Made by a program: the position numbers and the translations under genes. Below are positions 1-5,376 of a stretch of 10,423 nucleotides of DNA, piece after piece. Below the pieces are notes generated by a model that was not told the origin of the DNA, did no database searches, and worked only from the letters and a program-made list of their open reading frames with translations. Positions within the stretch are counted from its first letter, which is position 1; the number at the start of each line of letters is the position of its first letter. Source of the stretch: Iamia sp038233335 (lineage in GTDB: Bacteria; Actinomycetota; Acidimicrobiia; Acidimicrobiales; Iamiaceae). The stretch covers positions 1 to 10,423 of the forward strand of contig JBBSME010000108.1 of NCBI GenBank assembly GCA_038233335.1, read 5' to 3'.

Positions 1-1583
1 ACGTCTTCCACCTGATCGACACACCGGGCCACGTCGACTTCGGCTACGAGGTCAGCCGGTCGCTGGCCGCCTGCGAGGGCGTGGTGCTGCTGGTCGACGC
101 GGCCCAGGGCATCGAGGCCCAGACCCTGGCCAACTGCTACCTGGCCCTCGAGAGCGACCTCGAGATCGTGGCCTGCATGAACAAGATCGACCTCCCGGCG
201 GCGGACCCGGACCGCTGTGCCCAGGAGATCGAGTCCGTCCTCGGGATCCCGGCCGAGGAGGTGCTGCGGATCAGCGCCAAGACGGGCGAGGGGGTCGCGG
301 CCCTGCTCGACGCGGTGGTCGAGCGCATCCCCGCTCCCGTCGGCGATCCTGACGACACCCTCCGCGCCCTCATCTTCGACAGCCACTTCGACGTGTACCG
401 GGGCGTGGTCTCCTCGGTGCGGGTCATGGACGGCACCCTCCACAGCGGTGAGAAGCTGCGGTTCCTCCAGGCCAAGGCCACCCACACCGCGGAGGAGATC
501 GGGGTCCGCAGCCCCGACAACGTGCCCGTCAAGAGCTTGGGGCCGGGGGAGACGGGCTACCTGATCGCCGGCATCAAGGACGTGGGCCTGGCCCGCTCGG
601 GCGAGACCGTGACCGGCGCGGCGTCGCCGGCCGAGGAGCCCCTGGAGGGCTACCGCGACCCGAAGCCCATGGTCTTCTGCGGTCTCTACCCGATCGACGG
701 CGACCAGTTCCCTGACCTGCGCGAGGCCCTCGAGCGGCTGCGGCTCAACGACTCCAGCTTCACCTACGAGCCCGAGAGCTCCGGCGCCCTCGGCTTCGGG
801 TTCCGGTGCGGCTTCCTCGGCCTGTTGCACATGGAGATCGTGCGGGAGCGCCTCGAGCGCGAGTTCGACCTCAGCCTCATCGCCACCGCCCCGTCGGTCG
901 CCTACAAGGTCCACACCAGCAACGGCGAGGTGGTCGAGATCGACAACCCCTCGGAGATGCCCGACGCGGCCCAGGTCGAGGCCATCGAGGAGCCCTTCCT
1001 CTCGGTCACCCTGCTCACCCCCACGGACTACACCGGCACGCTCATGGACCTCTGCCAGAGCCGACGGGGGGAGATGGTCAAGCTGGAGTACCTGTCGCCC
1101 GAGCGGGTCGAGCTCCGCTACAAGCTGCCCCTGGCCGAGGTGGTCACCGACTTCTTCGACCAGATGAAGAGCCGCAGCCAGGGCTACGCCAGCCTCGACT
1201 ACGAGCCCGCCGGCAACGAGATCTCCGCCCTGGTCAAGGTGGACGTGCTGCTCAACTCGCAGCCGGTCGACGCCTTCTCGATGATCGTGCACCGCGACTC
1301 GGCCGATTCCTACGGCCGGCGCATGTGCGAGAAGCTCAAGGAGCTGATTCCCCGGCAGATGTTCGACGTGCCCATCCAGGCTGCGGTGGGCGGGCGGATC
1401 ATCGCCCGCCAGACGGTCAAGGCCAAGCGCAAGGATGTCCTGGCCAAGTGCTACGGCGGCGACATCACCCGCAAGCGCAAGCTCATCGAGCGCCAGAAGG
1501 AGGGCAAGAAGAAGATGAAGTCCATCGGTCGCGTCGAGGTCCCCCAGGAAGCCTTCGTCTCCGCCCTCAAGCTCGACGACTGA
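1..1583 (+). CDS. lepA: Elongation factor 4 (LepA), ribosome back-translocating GTPase, 5' partial
   Basis: LepA/EF4 is a cytoplasmic translational GTPase that binds the 70S ribosome, acting on stalled or mis-translocated complexes and in initiation or 30S assembly. The reading frame is open from base 3 and gives 526 residues. The family is about 600 long, so roughly the first 75 residues, including the P-loop, lie outside the window. Visible residues 6-13 are the G3 motif DTPGHVDF, 60-63 the G4 motif NKID, and 91-94 the G5 motif SAKT. The elongation-factor beta-barrel domain and the EF-G-like domains follow, including GFGFRCGFLGLLHMEI. The LepA-specific C-terminus is unmistakable: YGGDITRKRKLIERQKEGKK, then VPQEAF, ending LKLDD with a TGA stop. 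The special C-terminal domain separates it from EF-G. In many bacteria lepA stands just upstream of hemW and hrcA; here other genes intervene. The identification is near certain. Confidence 0.97.
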   Translation, partial: VFHLIDTPGHVDFGYEVSRSLAACEGVVLLVDAAQGIEAQTLANCYLALESDLEIVACMNKIDLPAADPDRCAQEIESVLGIPAEEVLRISAKTGEGVAALLDAVVERIPAPVGDPDDTLRALIFDSHFDVYRGVVSSVRVMDGTLHSGEKLRFLQAKATHTAEEIGVRSPDNVPVKSLGPGETGYLIAGIKDVGLARSGETVTGAASPAEEPLEGYRDPKPMVFCGLYPIDGDQFPDLREALERLRLNDSSFTYEPESSGALGFGFRCGFLGLLHMEIVRERLEREFDLSLIATAPSVAYKVHTSNGEVVEIDNPSEMPDAAQVEAIEEPFLSVTLLTPTDYTGTLMDLCQSRRGEMVKLEYLSPERVELRYKLPLAEVVTDFFDQMKSRSQGYASLDYEPAGNEISALVKVDVLLNSQPVDAFSMIVHRDSADSYGRRMCEKLKELIPRQMFDVPIQAAVGGRIIARQTVKAKRKDVLAKCYGGDITRKRKLIERQKEGKKKMKSIGRVEVPQEAFVSALKLDD

Positions 1584-1598
1584 AGGCTCGTCCTTCTA

Positions 1599-1712
1599 TG
1601 AGGTTGAGCGGGTCATGAGTCCGACGCGCAACCCGACACGCCTCGTGACTGCTCCAACACCTCCGAGCTCGCAACACGCCACCCGCCGCCGGCGACCTCC
1701 ATGTCAACCTCA
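1599..1712. repeat. Nine-base inverted repeat around the end of a gene remnant
   Basis: TGAGGTTGA at 1599-1607 is the exact reverse complement of TCAACCTCA at 1704-1712. The arms lie 96 bases apart, one just past the lepA stop and the other inside the downstream remnant. An exact 9-base match can occur by chance in GC-rich DNA, so this may be meaningless. It is recorded because it lies at the junction between a conserved gene and an accessory block, where scars of past insertions are expected. Confidence 0.25.
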
Positions 1713-1843
1713 AACCGGAAGGTCTGCACTGAATCGTTGACGACTTGGTCGGAGGCGCGCAGGACCAACAGGTAGGCCTGGACGAAGCAGTCCTGGAGGG
1801 TTGCGCGGTGAGGGTCGACGTCTGGATCCTCTGGGGAGAAGGA
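1613..1843 (-). pseudogene. C-terminal remnant of a hypothetical NTF2-like or lipoprotein-type protein
   Basis: On the minus strand, 76 codons run from just after the toxin stop codon to a TGA at 1613-1615, with no ATG or GTG start in frame. The translation looks like real protein. It contains LQDCFVQAYLLVL, then SVQTFRFEVDMEV, then GGGWRVASSEVLEQ, and ends GCASDS. A strand rich in alternating hydrophobics, then GGGWRV, then a late Cys is the pattern I associate with the C-terminal half of small actinobacterial NTF2-like or secreted proteins, where a cysteine near the middle (here Cys19) pairs with one near the end (Cys72). The family is not firmly recognised. The N-terminal half is absent, and the region upstream is the unrelated toxin gene. 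This suggests a gene truncated when the toxin-antitoxin block arrived. It is in the same frame as the toxin and separated from it by a single TGA. Alternatives are a readthrough extension or a short gene with a non-standard start. Confidence 0.55.
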
Positions 1844-2239
1844 TCAGGTGATGACCTCGAGGGCGATGCCGTGGTCCTCGAAGAGCGCGGGCCACGATCG
1901 GCCGACGTTGCCGTCGCTCAGAGCGACTGTCGCCCCATGGTGGGTGGCGGCGGCGAGCAGCTGGGCGGTCAGGAGGTTGAGGCGGTCGGCGATGGCGAAG
2001 GCCGCCGCCTGGTCGGTCGTGGTTCGGGGGTCGAGGACCATCAACAGCTCGGGCGGGGGCTTGGCTGCGATGGGAAGGAGGCCGTCGGCACTCGCCTGGG
2101 TGAGCTGGCCCCCGCCCCGCGGATCGTGCAGGGCCCGGAGCAGGCGGAAGTGGAACGCCCACGTCGTCGCCACGTCGTCGGGAAACGAGCGACGCTCGCT
2201 GAGGACCGCCGCCGACAGCTGGTCGTCGACGATGATCAC
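1844..2239 (-). CDS. Putative PIN-like toxin of a type II toxin-antitoxin pair
   Basis: The product is 131 residues with a GTG start that overlaps the upstream antitoxin stop (GTGA, 2236-2239), the translational coupling typical of toxin-antitoxin operons. The N-terminus IIVDDQLSAAVL resembles the first strand and acidic residue of PIN-domain ribonucleases (Asp5, Asp6). The C-terminal part has IADRLNLLTAQLLAAA (83-98), then TVALSDG (104-110) and a final GIALEVI strand, following the PIN order of helix, strand with Thr/Ser-Asp, and last strand. PIN toxins of the VapC type cleave tRNA or rRNA with Mg2+ held by three or four acidic residues. Here the usual Asp of the DALHLAAA helix is Gln93, and no clear Glu is seen near residue 40, only Asp39. 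The active site therefore looks incomplete, or the family is divergent. TTWAFHFRLLRALHDPRG (25-42) resembles a motif I remember in uncharacterised actinobacterial partners of small ribbon-helix-helix proteins. The pair arrangement is confident and the catalytic role is inference. Confidence 0.7.
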   Translation of the reverse strand: MIIVDDQLSAAVLSERRSFPDDVATTWAFHFRLLRALHDPRGGGQLTQASADGLLPIAAKPPPELLMVLDPRTTTDQAAAFAIADRLNLLTAQLLAAATHHGATVALSDGNVGRSWPALFEDHGIALEVIT

Positions 2240-2472
2240 CGCTCGATGCGCAGGTCGGGATCGTCGTCGAACATCCCGTCGGTGAGCTCGTCGTAGCGCT
2301 CGGCCAGCTCCGCGAACCCGGCCTTGACCTCCTCGGTGAGCACCCCGTCCCGGCCGAGGTCCCGGTCGATGATGTCGCGGACGATTGCACTGCGGGTGGT
2401 GCCGCCTTGGCGGGCCCGCTCGTCGAGGGCCCGCGCCTGCTCCTGGGTCAGGTAGATGTTCGTCCGATGCAT
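2236..2472 (-). CDS. Ribbon-helix-helix antitoxin (CopG/VapB-like)
   Basis: The product is 78 residues from the ATG at 2472. A TTG three codons upstream is a possible alternative, but the ATG places the DNA-contacting strand at the usual position. Residues 3-8 (RTNIYL) form the antiparallel ribbon, 10-22 helix A (QEQARALDERARQ) and 25-38 helix B (TTRSAIVRDIIDRD), as in CopG/Arc-type repressors that dimerise through the ribbon to bind operator DNA. The acidic tail (DELTDGMFDDDPDL, 61-74) is of the kind that wraps and neutralises a toxin. Its stop overlaps the toxin start by four bases. The expected role is to repress its own operon alone or with the toxin, and to block the toxin. No Shine-Dalgarno sequence is visible before the ATG, so the transcript may be leaderless. 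Confidence 0.85.
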   Translation of the reverse strand: MHRTNIYLTQEQARALDERARQGGTTRSAIVRDIIDRDLGRDGVLTEEVKAGFAELAERYDELTDGMFDDDPDLRIER

Positions 2473-2489
2473 ACACCACAACGTACACC
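2472..2489 (-). promoter_or_regulatory. Probable leaderless promoter and operator of the toxin-antitoxin pair
   Basis: On the minus strand the hexamer GGTGTA occurs twice with a 12-base period (2489-2484 and 2477-2472), the second ending on the A of the antitoxin ATG. Between them TACGTT (2485-2480) fits the actinobacterial -10 pattern TAnnnT and ends 7 bases before the ATG. This is the spacing expected if transcription starts at the ATG itself. Short direct repeats spaced by about one helical turn are typical ribbon-helix-helix operators. A TTGACC lies further upstream but is only 9 bases from this -10, too close for a standard -35. The assignment is inferred from pattern only. Confidence 0.45.
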
Positions 2490-2565
2490 GCCATGGTCAA
2501 GGAGGTCGGTGAGCACTCCTGCACGCGGGAACTCCTTCGACGGCAGGGAGCCCGCCGGGTCACGG

Positions 2566-3384
2566 CTACGGCGACGGCCGGTGAACGCGGCGCGGCGACC
2601 AACCGAGCTGGCGGTGCGCCCTCTCCCCGGTCAGGTTGAGATCGCGGGGCCGATGTGCCTGCGTCGGGGTCGGCGCCCCGACGATCGACGATCCGTCGAG
2701 CCCGAGCACCTCGACCGCTCGCGTGGTGAGCTCGAACCGAGACAGACGCTCTGAGCCAGGCAGGTGCCAGGCTCCCGCCCGGGCTGAGGGGGGCAGAGAG
2801 GCGATGGTCCACATCGCCTGAGCAAGCTCGTCGGCCGGTGCGGGCTGGCGGATCTCGTCGGTGAACCAGATCGAGGGCTCGCCGGACGCACGGGCGGCTC
2901 GGATGTCGGCGCAGATGTGATCCTCGGGACCGAGCGAGACGATGAGCGGCGGCCGCACGATGGCCGCGCCGGGATCGCACCCGGTGACGATCTTCTCGGC
3001 GGCCGCCTTCCATCGTCCGTAGTCCCACACCGGATCCGGTGGTGACGCTTCGGCGCAGGGCCTCCCATCACCCGAGAACACCGCATCTGACGACACAAGG
3101 AGGAGGCCGGACTCGACGTCACTCGCCACCTCGGCCACATGTCGGGTCGCATCGACGATCGAGGCCTCGTCCCGCGCGAAGCCGGCGTGGATCACCAGTC
3201 CGGGCCTGACCGCCTTGAACGCGGTCTCCACTGCACGTCGATCGCGCAGGTCCGCAGCTAGTGCGTCGCCGGCGACCGAGCGACGGTGGACCATCGACAC
3301 CAGCTCGACATCGCGGGGTGCGCTCCGGCGCAACCAGGTGCCCAACAACCCAGACGCCCCCGTCAGCAGCACCGTGCCGGCCAT
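2566..3384 (-). CDS. NAD(P)-dependent sugar reductase/epimerase, RmlD-like (extended SDR)
   Basis: The product is 272 residues with the start chosen at the ATG at 3384. This puts the nucleotide-binding motif TGASGLLG at residues 8-15, as normal for the family; the 34 extra residues of open frame upstream look non-coding. Other landmarks are the strand LLLVSSDAVFSG (94-105), equivalent to the SSxxVF strand of RmlD, and the catalytic pair YGRWK (Tyr122, Lys126). Later come PADELAQAMW, HLPGSERLSRFEL and RPRDLNL, which match the substrate-side part of dTDP-4-dehydrorhamnose reductases. RmlD reduces the 4-keto sugar to dTDP-L-rhamnose. This protein has no rml neighbours, so the true substrate is unknown, and a related deoxysugar or other carbonyl substrate is equally possible. 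It is transcribed away from the photolyase gene and stands alone, 93 bases upstream of the toxin-antitoxin pair on the same strand. It ends at a TAG. Confidence 0.85.
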   Translation of the reverse strand: MAGTVLLTGASGLLGTWLRRSAPRDVELVSMVHRRSVAGDALAADLRDRRAVETAFKAVRPGLVIHAGFARDEASIVDATRHVAEVASDVESGLLLVSSDAVFSGDGRPCAEASPPDPVWDYGRWKAAAEKIVTGCDPGAAIVRPPLIVSLGPEDHICADIRAARASGEPSIWFTDEIRQPAPADELAQAMWTIASLPPSARAGAWHLPGSERLSRFELTTRAVEVLGLDGSSIVGAPTPTQAHRPRDLNLTGERAHRQLGWSPRRVHRPSP

Positions 3385-3490
3385 CCCTGTCACGCGGAGC
3401 GAGGGTAGGGGCTGCCGACCGGTCGCCGGCGCGGTCGGCAACGTGCGGCAGCTGTCTGCGGTGTTGCGGATGGCTGCTGCGTGCACTCGT

Positions 3491-3512
3491 CAGCGAATCG
3501 ACAGCGAATCGC
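3491..3512. repeat. Short tandem direct repeat in the divergent intergenic region
   Basis: CAGCGAATCG occurs at 3491-3500 and again at 3502-3511, an 11-base period, upstream of the reductase gene and on the far side from photolyase. A repeat spaced by about one helical turn could be a regulator-binding site, but no known operator is recognised. Confidence 0.4.
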
Positions 3513-3624
3513 TCTCCGACGGGCGGGCTGCCGCCACGGTTTGACGGTTGATGGCCGGGCAGGGCCCGCCGATGGCCGCTCCGCATCGACCGCTGACCAC
3601 TCGCTGCGGAAGGGTGGGGGCATG

Positions 3625-3686
3625 AGCGAGCGCAGCGAGCGAACCAGACAGCACAGCTCTCTCCCCGACGGCGGAGCTTGCGGAGC
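3625..3686. repeat. REP-like nine-base-period repeats upstream of photolyase
   Basis: AGCGAGCG is repeated at 3625-3632 and 3634-3641, and GCGGAGC at 3671-3677 and 3680-3686, both pairs with a 9-base period. Strings of the GAGCGAGCGCAGCGAGCGAA type are common in intergenic DNA of high-GC actinobacteria. They often create spurious N-terminal extensions beginning MSERSER when gene callers read through them. This one also begins with an ATG that would give MSERSER and then ends in the wrong frame for photolyase. I read it as a dispersed repeat, not coding. Bases 3385-3752 otherwise show no gene. Confidence 0.45.
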
Positions 3687-3690
3687 CGGC

Positions 3691-3758
3691 GCTCATCGGT
3701 GCCCGGTGTCGCACGACGCGCTCGGGAGGTCCCGAGACCGCCGGGTGCGCCGATGAGC
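3691..3758 (+). promoter_or_regulatory. Nested inverted repeats enclosing the photolyase start codon
   Basis: The inner element is a perfect palindrome, CTCGGGA and TCCCGAG around GG, at 3721-3736. It contains the only purine-rich ribosome-binding candidate upstream of the gene (GGGAGG, 3724-3729). The outer arms are GCTCATCGGTGCCCGG at 3691-3706 and CCGGGTGCGCCGATGAGC at 3741-3758, complementary apart from a two-base length difference and one mismatch. The right arm contains the ATG at 3753. In RNA this would place the start codon in a stem and the purine tract in an inner hairpin. As DNA, the inner palindrome could be an operator. Function is inference. Confidence 0.4.
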
Positions 3759-5129
3759 TCCGAGTCCGTGGCGGTGATGTGGTTCCGGCGCGACCTGCGC
3801 CTCGCCGACAACCCGGCCCTGGTCGAGGCGGCAGCGAACCACGACCGGGTGGTGCCCCTGTTCGTCGACGACCACCACCTGCGGGGGCCGGCCGGGGCCA
3901 ATCGGCGCTGGTTCCTGGCTGGGTGCGTGGCCGAGGTGGACGAGTGGACGGGCGGCGCCCTGGTCGTGCGCAAAGACGGGCCGGAGCGGGCCGTCCTGGC
4001 TGTGGCCCGCCAGGCCGGGACCGAGGCCGTGTACGTCACCGAGGACAGCGGCCCCTACGGGATCGCCCGCGATGGCGAGGTCGCCGACGCCCTGGGCCAG
4101 GACGGCATCGAGCTGCGTCCGGTGGGCACCCCCTACGCCGTGGCCCCGGGGTCGATCTTCACCGGGTCGGGCACGCCCTACAAGGTGTTCACCCCGTTCT
4201 CCCGGGCCTGGCGCAGCCACGGCTGGGATCGCCCGGTCGACGCGCCCCGGGGCGTCCGCTGGGCCGACGGCATCCGCTCCGACGGTCTCCCCGAGGCCCC
4301 CGCGATCGAGGCCGATCTGCCCACACCAGGGGAGGCGGCGGCCACGCGGCGCCTCGCCGCGTTCCTGGACGAGACGGTCGCCACCTACGCCGAGGATCGC
4401 GACCGGCCCGCGGTCGACGGCACCTCCCGGCTGTCGCCGTACCTGAAGCTCGGCTCCCTGCACCCCCGCCAGGCGCTCGACCGCCTGGGCCGGGGCAAGG
4501 GGCCCCAGACCTTCGCCACCGAGCTGGCCTGGCGGGACTTCTACGCGGATGTCCTCCTGCACAACCCGGACTCGGCCCGCCAGAGCCTGGACCCGCAGAT
4601 GGCGGGCGTCGAGCTCGACGAGGGCGACGAGGCCGACGAGCGCTTCGCGGCCTGGTGCGAGGGTCGCACCGGGTTCCCGATCGTCGATGCCGGCATGCGC
4701 CAGCTACGGGCCACCGGCTGGATGCACAACCGGGTCCGGATGATCGTCGGGTCGTTCCTGGTCAAGGACCTGCACATCGACTGGAACCGCGGCGCCCGGC
4801 ACTTCATGGACCACCTGGTGGATGGCGACCTGGCCTCCAACCAGCACGGCTGGCAGTGGGTCGCGGGCACGGGGACGGACGCGGCCCCGTACTTCCGGGT
4901 GTTCAACCCCACCTCCCAGTCCCGGCGCTTCGATCCCGACGGCACCTACATCCGCCGCTGGGTCCCCGAGCTGGCCGACGTCGAGGGCAAGGCCGTCCAC
5001 GAACCGTCGTCGGGTGGTGACGACCTGTTCAGCGGGGCCGCCACCGACTACCCCCGGCCCCTCGTCGACCACGCCACCGAGCGGGAGGAGGCCCTCCGGC
5101 GCTGGCGGGCCGCCACCGGCAAGGACTGA
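3753..5129 (+). CDS. phr: Deoxyribodipyrimidine photolyase (class I CPD photolyase)
   Basis: Flavin-dependent photolyase uses blue light to split cyclobutane pyrimidine dimers in DNA. The product is 458 residues; the start at 3753 gives MSSESVAVMWFRRDLRLADNP, the usual N-terminus, whereas the open frame upstream runs through repeat DNA. The N-terminal alpha/beta domain holds the antenna pigment. The C-terminal helical domain has TSRLSPYLKLGSLHPRQ (224-240), which contacts FAD, then ELAWRDFY and TGFPIVDAGMRQLRATGWMHNRVRM (306-330). It continues with DGDLASNQHGWQW and GTGTDAAPYFRVFNP. The Trp triad for electron transfer is intact (Trp301, Trp344 and Trp367, by alignment to Escherichia coli Trp306, 359 and 382). 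Asn363 matches the flavin-N5 Asn378. These make it a repair photolyase rather than a cryptochrome. No obvious -35/-10 pair was found. The stop overlaps the first stem-loop that follows. The antenna chromophore (folate or 8-HDF) cannot be told by eye. Confidence 0.95.
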   Translation: MSSESVAVMWFRRDLRLADNPALVEAAANHDRVVPLFVDDHHLRGPAGANRRWFLAGCVAEVDEWTGGALVVRKDGPERAVLAVARQAGTEAVYVTEDSGPYGIARDGEVADALGQDGIELRPVGTPYAVAPGSIFTGSGTPYKVFTPFSRAWRSHGWDRPVDAPRGVRWADGIRSDGLPEAPAIEADLPTPGEAAATRRLAAFLDETVATYAEDRDRPAVDGTSRLSPYLKLGSLHPRQALDRLGRGKGPQTFATELAWRDFYADVLLHNPDSARQSLDPQMAGVELDEGDEADERFAAWCEGRTGFPIVDAGMRQLRATGWMHNRVRMIVGSFLVKDLHIDWNRGARHFMDHLVDGDLASNQHGWQWVAGTGTDAAPYFRVFNPTSQSRRFDPDGTYIRRWVPELADVEGKAVHEPSSGGDDLFSGAATDYPRPLVDHATEREEALRRWRAATGKD

Positions 5130-5184
5130 CCGAACGTTGGACGGAAGCAGGCGTATGTGGCCGCGTTCCGTCCAAGGTTCGGTC
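5128..5184. repeat. Stem-loop repeat, copy 1
   Basis: GACCGAACGTTGGACGGAA (5128-5146) pairs with TTCCGTCCAAGGTTCGGTC (5166-5184): 18 of 19 positions are complementary, the exception being a G facing a G. The 19-base loop is GCAGGCGTATGTGGCCGCG. The left arm overlaps the photolyase stop codon (5127-5129). No T-tract follows, so a classical intrinsic terminator is not indicated, though actinobacterial terminators often lack one. The loop recurs almost unchanged in the second copy 62 bases on. Confidence 0.75.
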
Positions 5185-5193
5185 GGCCGCTCC

Positions 5194-5242
5194 CAACTTT
5201 GGACGGAACTAGGCGTATGTGGCCGCGTTCCGTACGAAGTTG
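5194..5242. repeat. Stem-loop repeat, copy 2
   Basis: CAACTTTGGACGGAA (5194-5208) pairs with TTCCGTACGAAGTTG (5228-5242) at 13 of 15 positions; one of the two exceptions is a T facing G, which still pairs as a wobble in RNA. The 19-base loop, CTAGGCGTATGTGGCCGCG, matches copy 1 except for its first two bases. The inner stem matches copy 1 on the left side. The outer stem differs from copy 1 on both sides yet still pairs with itself, so pairing is kept while sequence changes. Confidence 0.75.
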
Positions 5243-5303
5243 CGCCGGAGGGGCGGGCGGCGCGGGACGGTGGGTGGGCGGATGGGGCTCCGGTCGCAGG
5301 GGA

Positions 5304-5330
5304 TCAGCACTCGGTAGGCTTCAGTGCTCG
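5304..5330 (+). promoter_or_regulatory. CIRCE operator of the hrcA operon
   Basis: TCAGCACTC (5304-5312), a nine-base spacer, then CAGTGCTCG (5322-5330) matches the CIRCE consensus TTAGCACTC-N9-GAGTGCTAA. The left arm matches 8 of 9 and the right arm 6 of 9, with the AGCACT/AGTGCT core and the spacer length exact. It lies 46 bases before the hrcA start. The spacer contains TAGGCT (5315-5320), a good actinobacterial -10 hexamer, so bound HrcA would cover the promoter. No convincing -35 is visible. CIRCE is the known HrcA binding site, so autoregulation is the natural reading. The rest of 5247-5376 shows nothing else I can name. Confidence 0.8.
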
Positions 5331-5376
5331 CCGCCCCGGCTCCGGCCGTCCCCGATCGGGCCGCGACCCCCAACCC

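Noticed and set aside
1844..3028. A 394-codon minus-strand frame covering the toxin and running back through the antitoxin and reductase genes
   Set aside because: Only the last 131 codons look like protein. The rest is an Arg/Pro/His-rich shadow of the antitoxin and reductase in another frame.
3385..3486. N-terminal extension of the sugar reductase by 34 residues
   Set aside because: The extension carries no family similarity, and the normal SDR start places the GASGLLG motif a few residues from the ATG at 3384.
3678..3752. N-terminal extension of photolyase by 25 residues
   Set aside because: It is translated repeat and palindrome DNA (Arg/Pro rich). The family normally starts just before the WFRRDLRL strand.
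5128..5246. CRISPR array
   Set aside because: There are only two units, the repeated part is a hairpin with a conserved loop rather than a direct repeat with unique spacers, and no cas genes are near.
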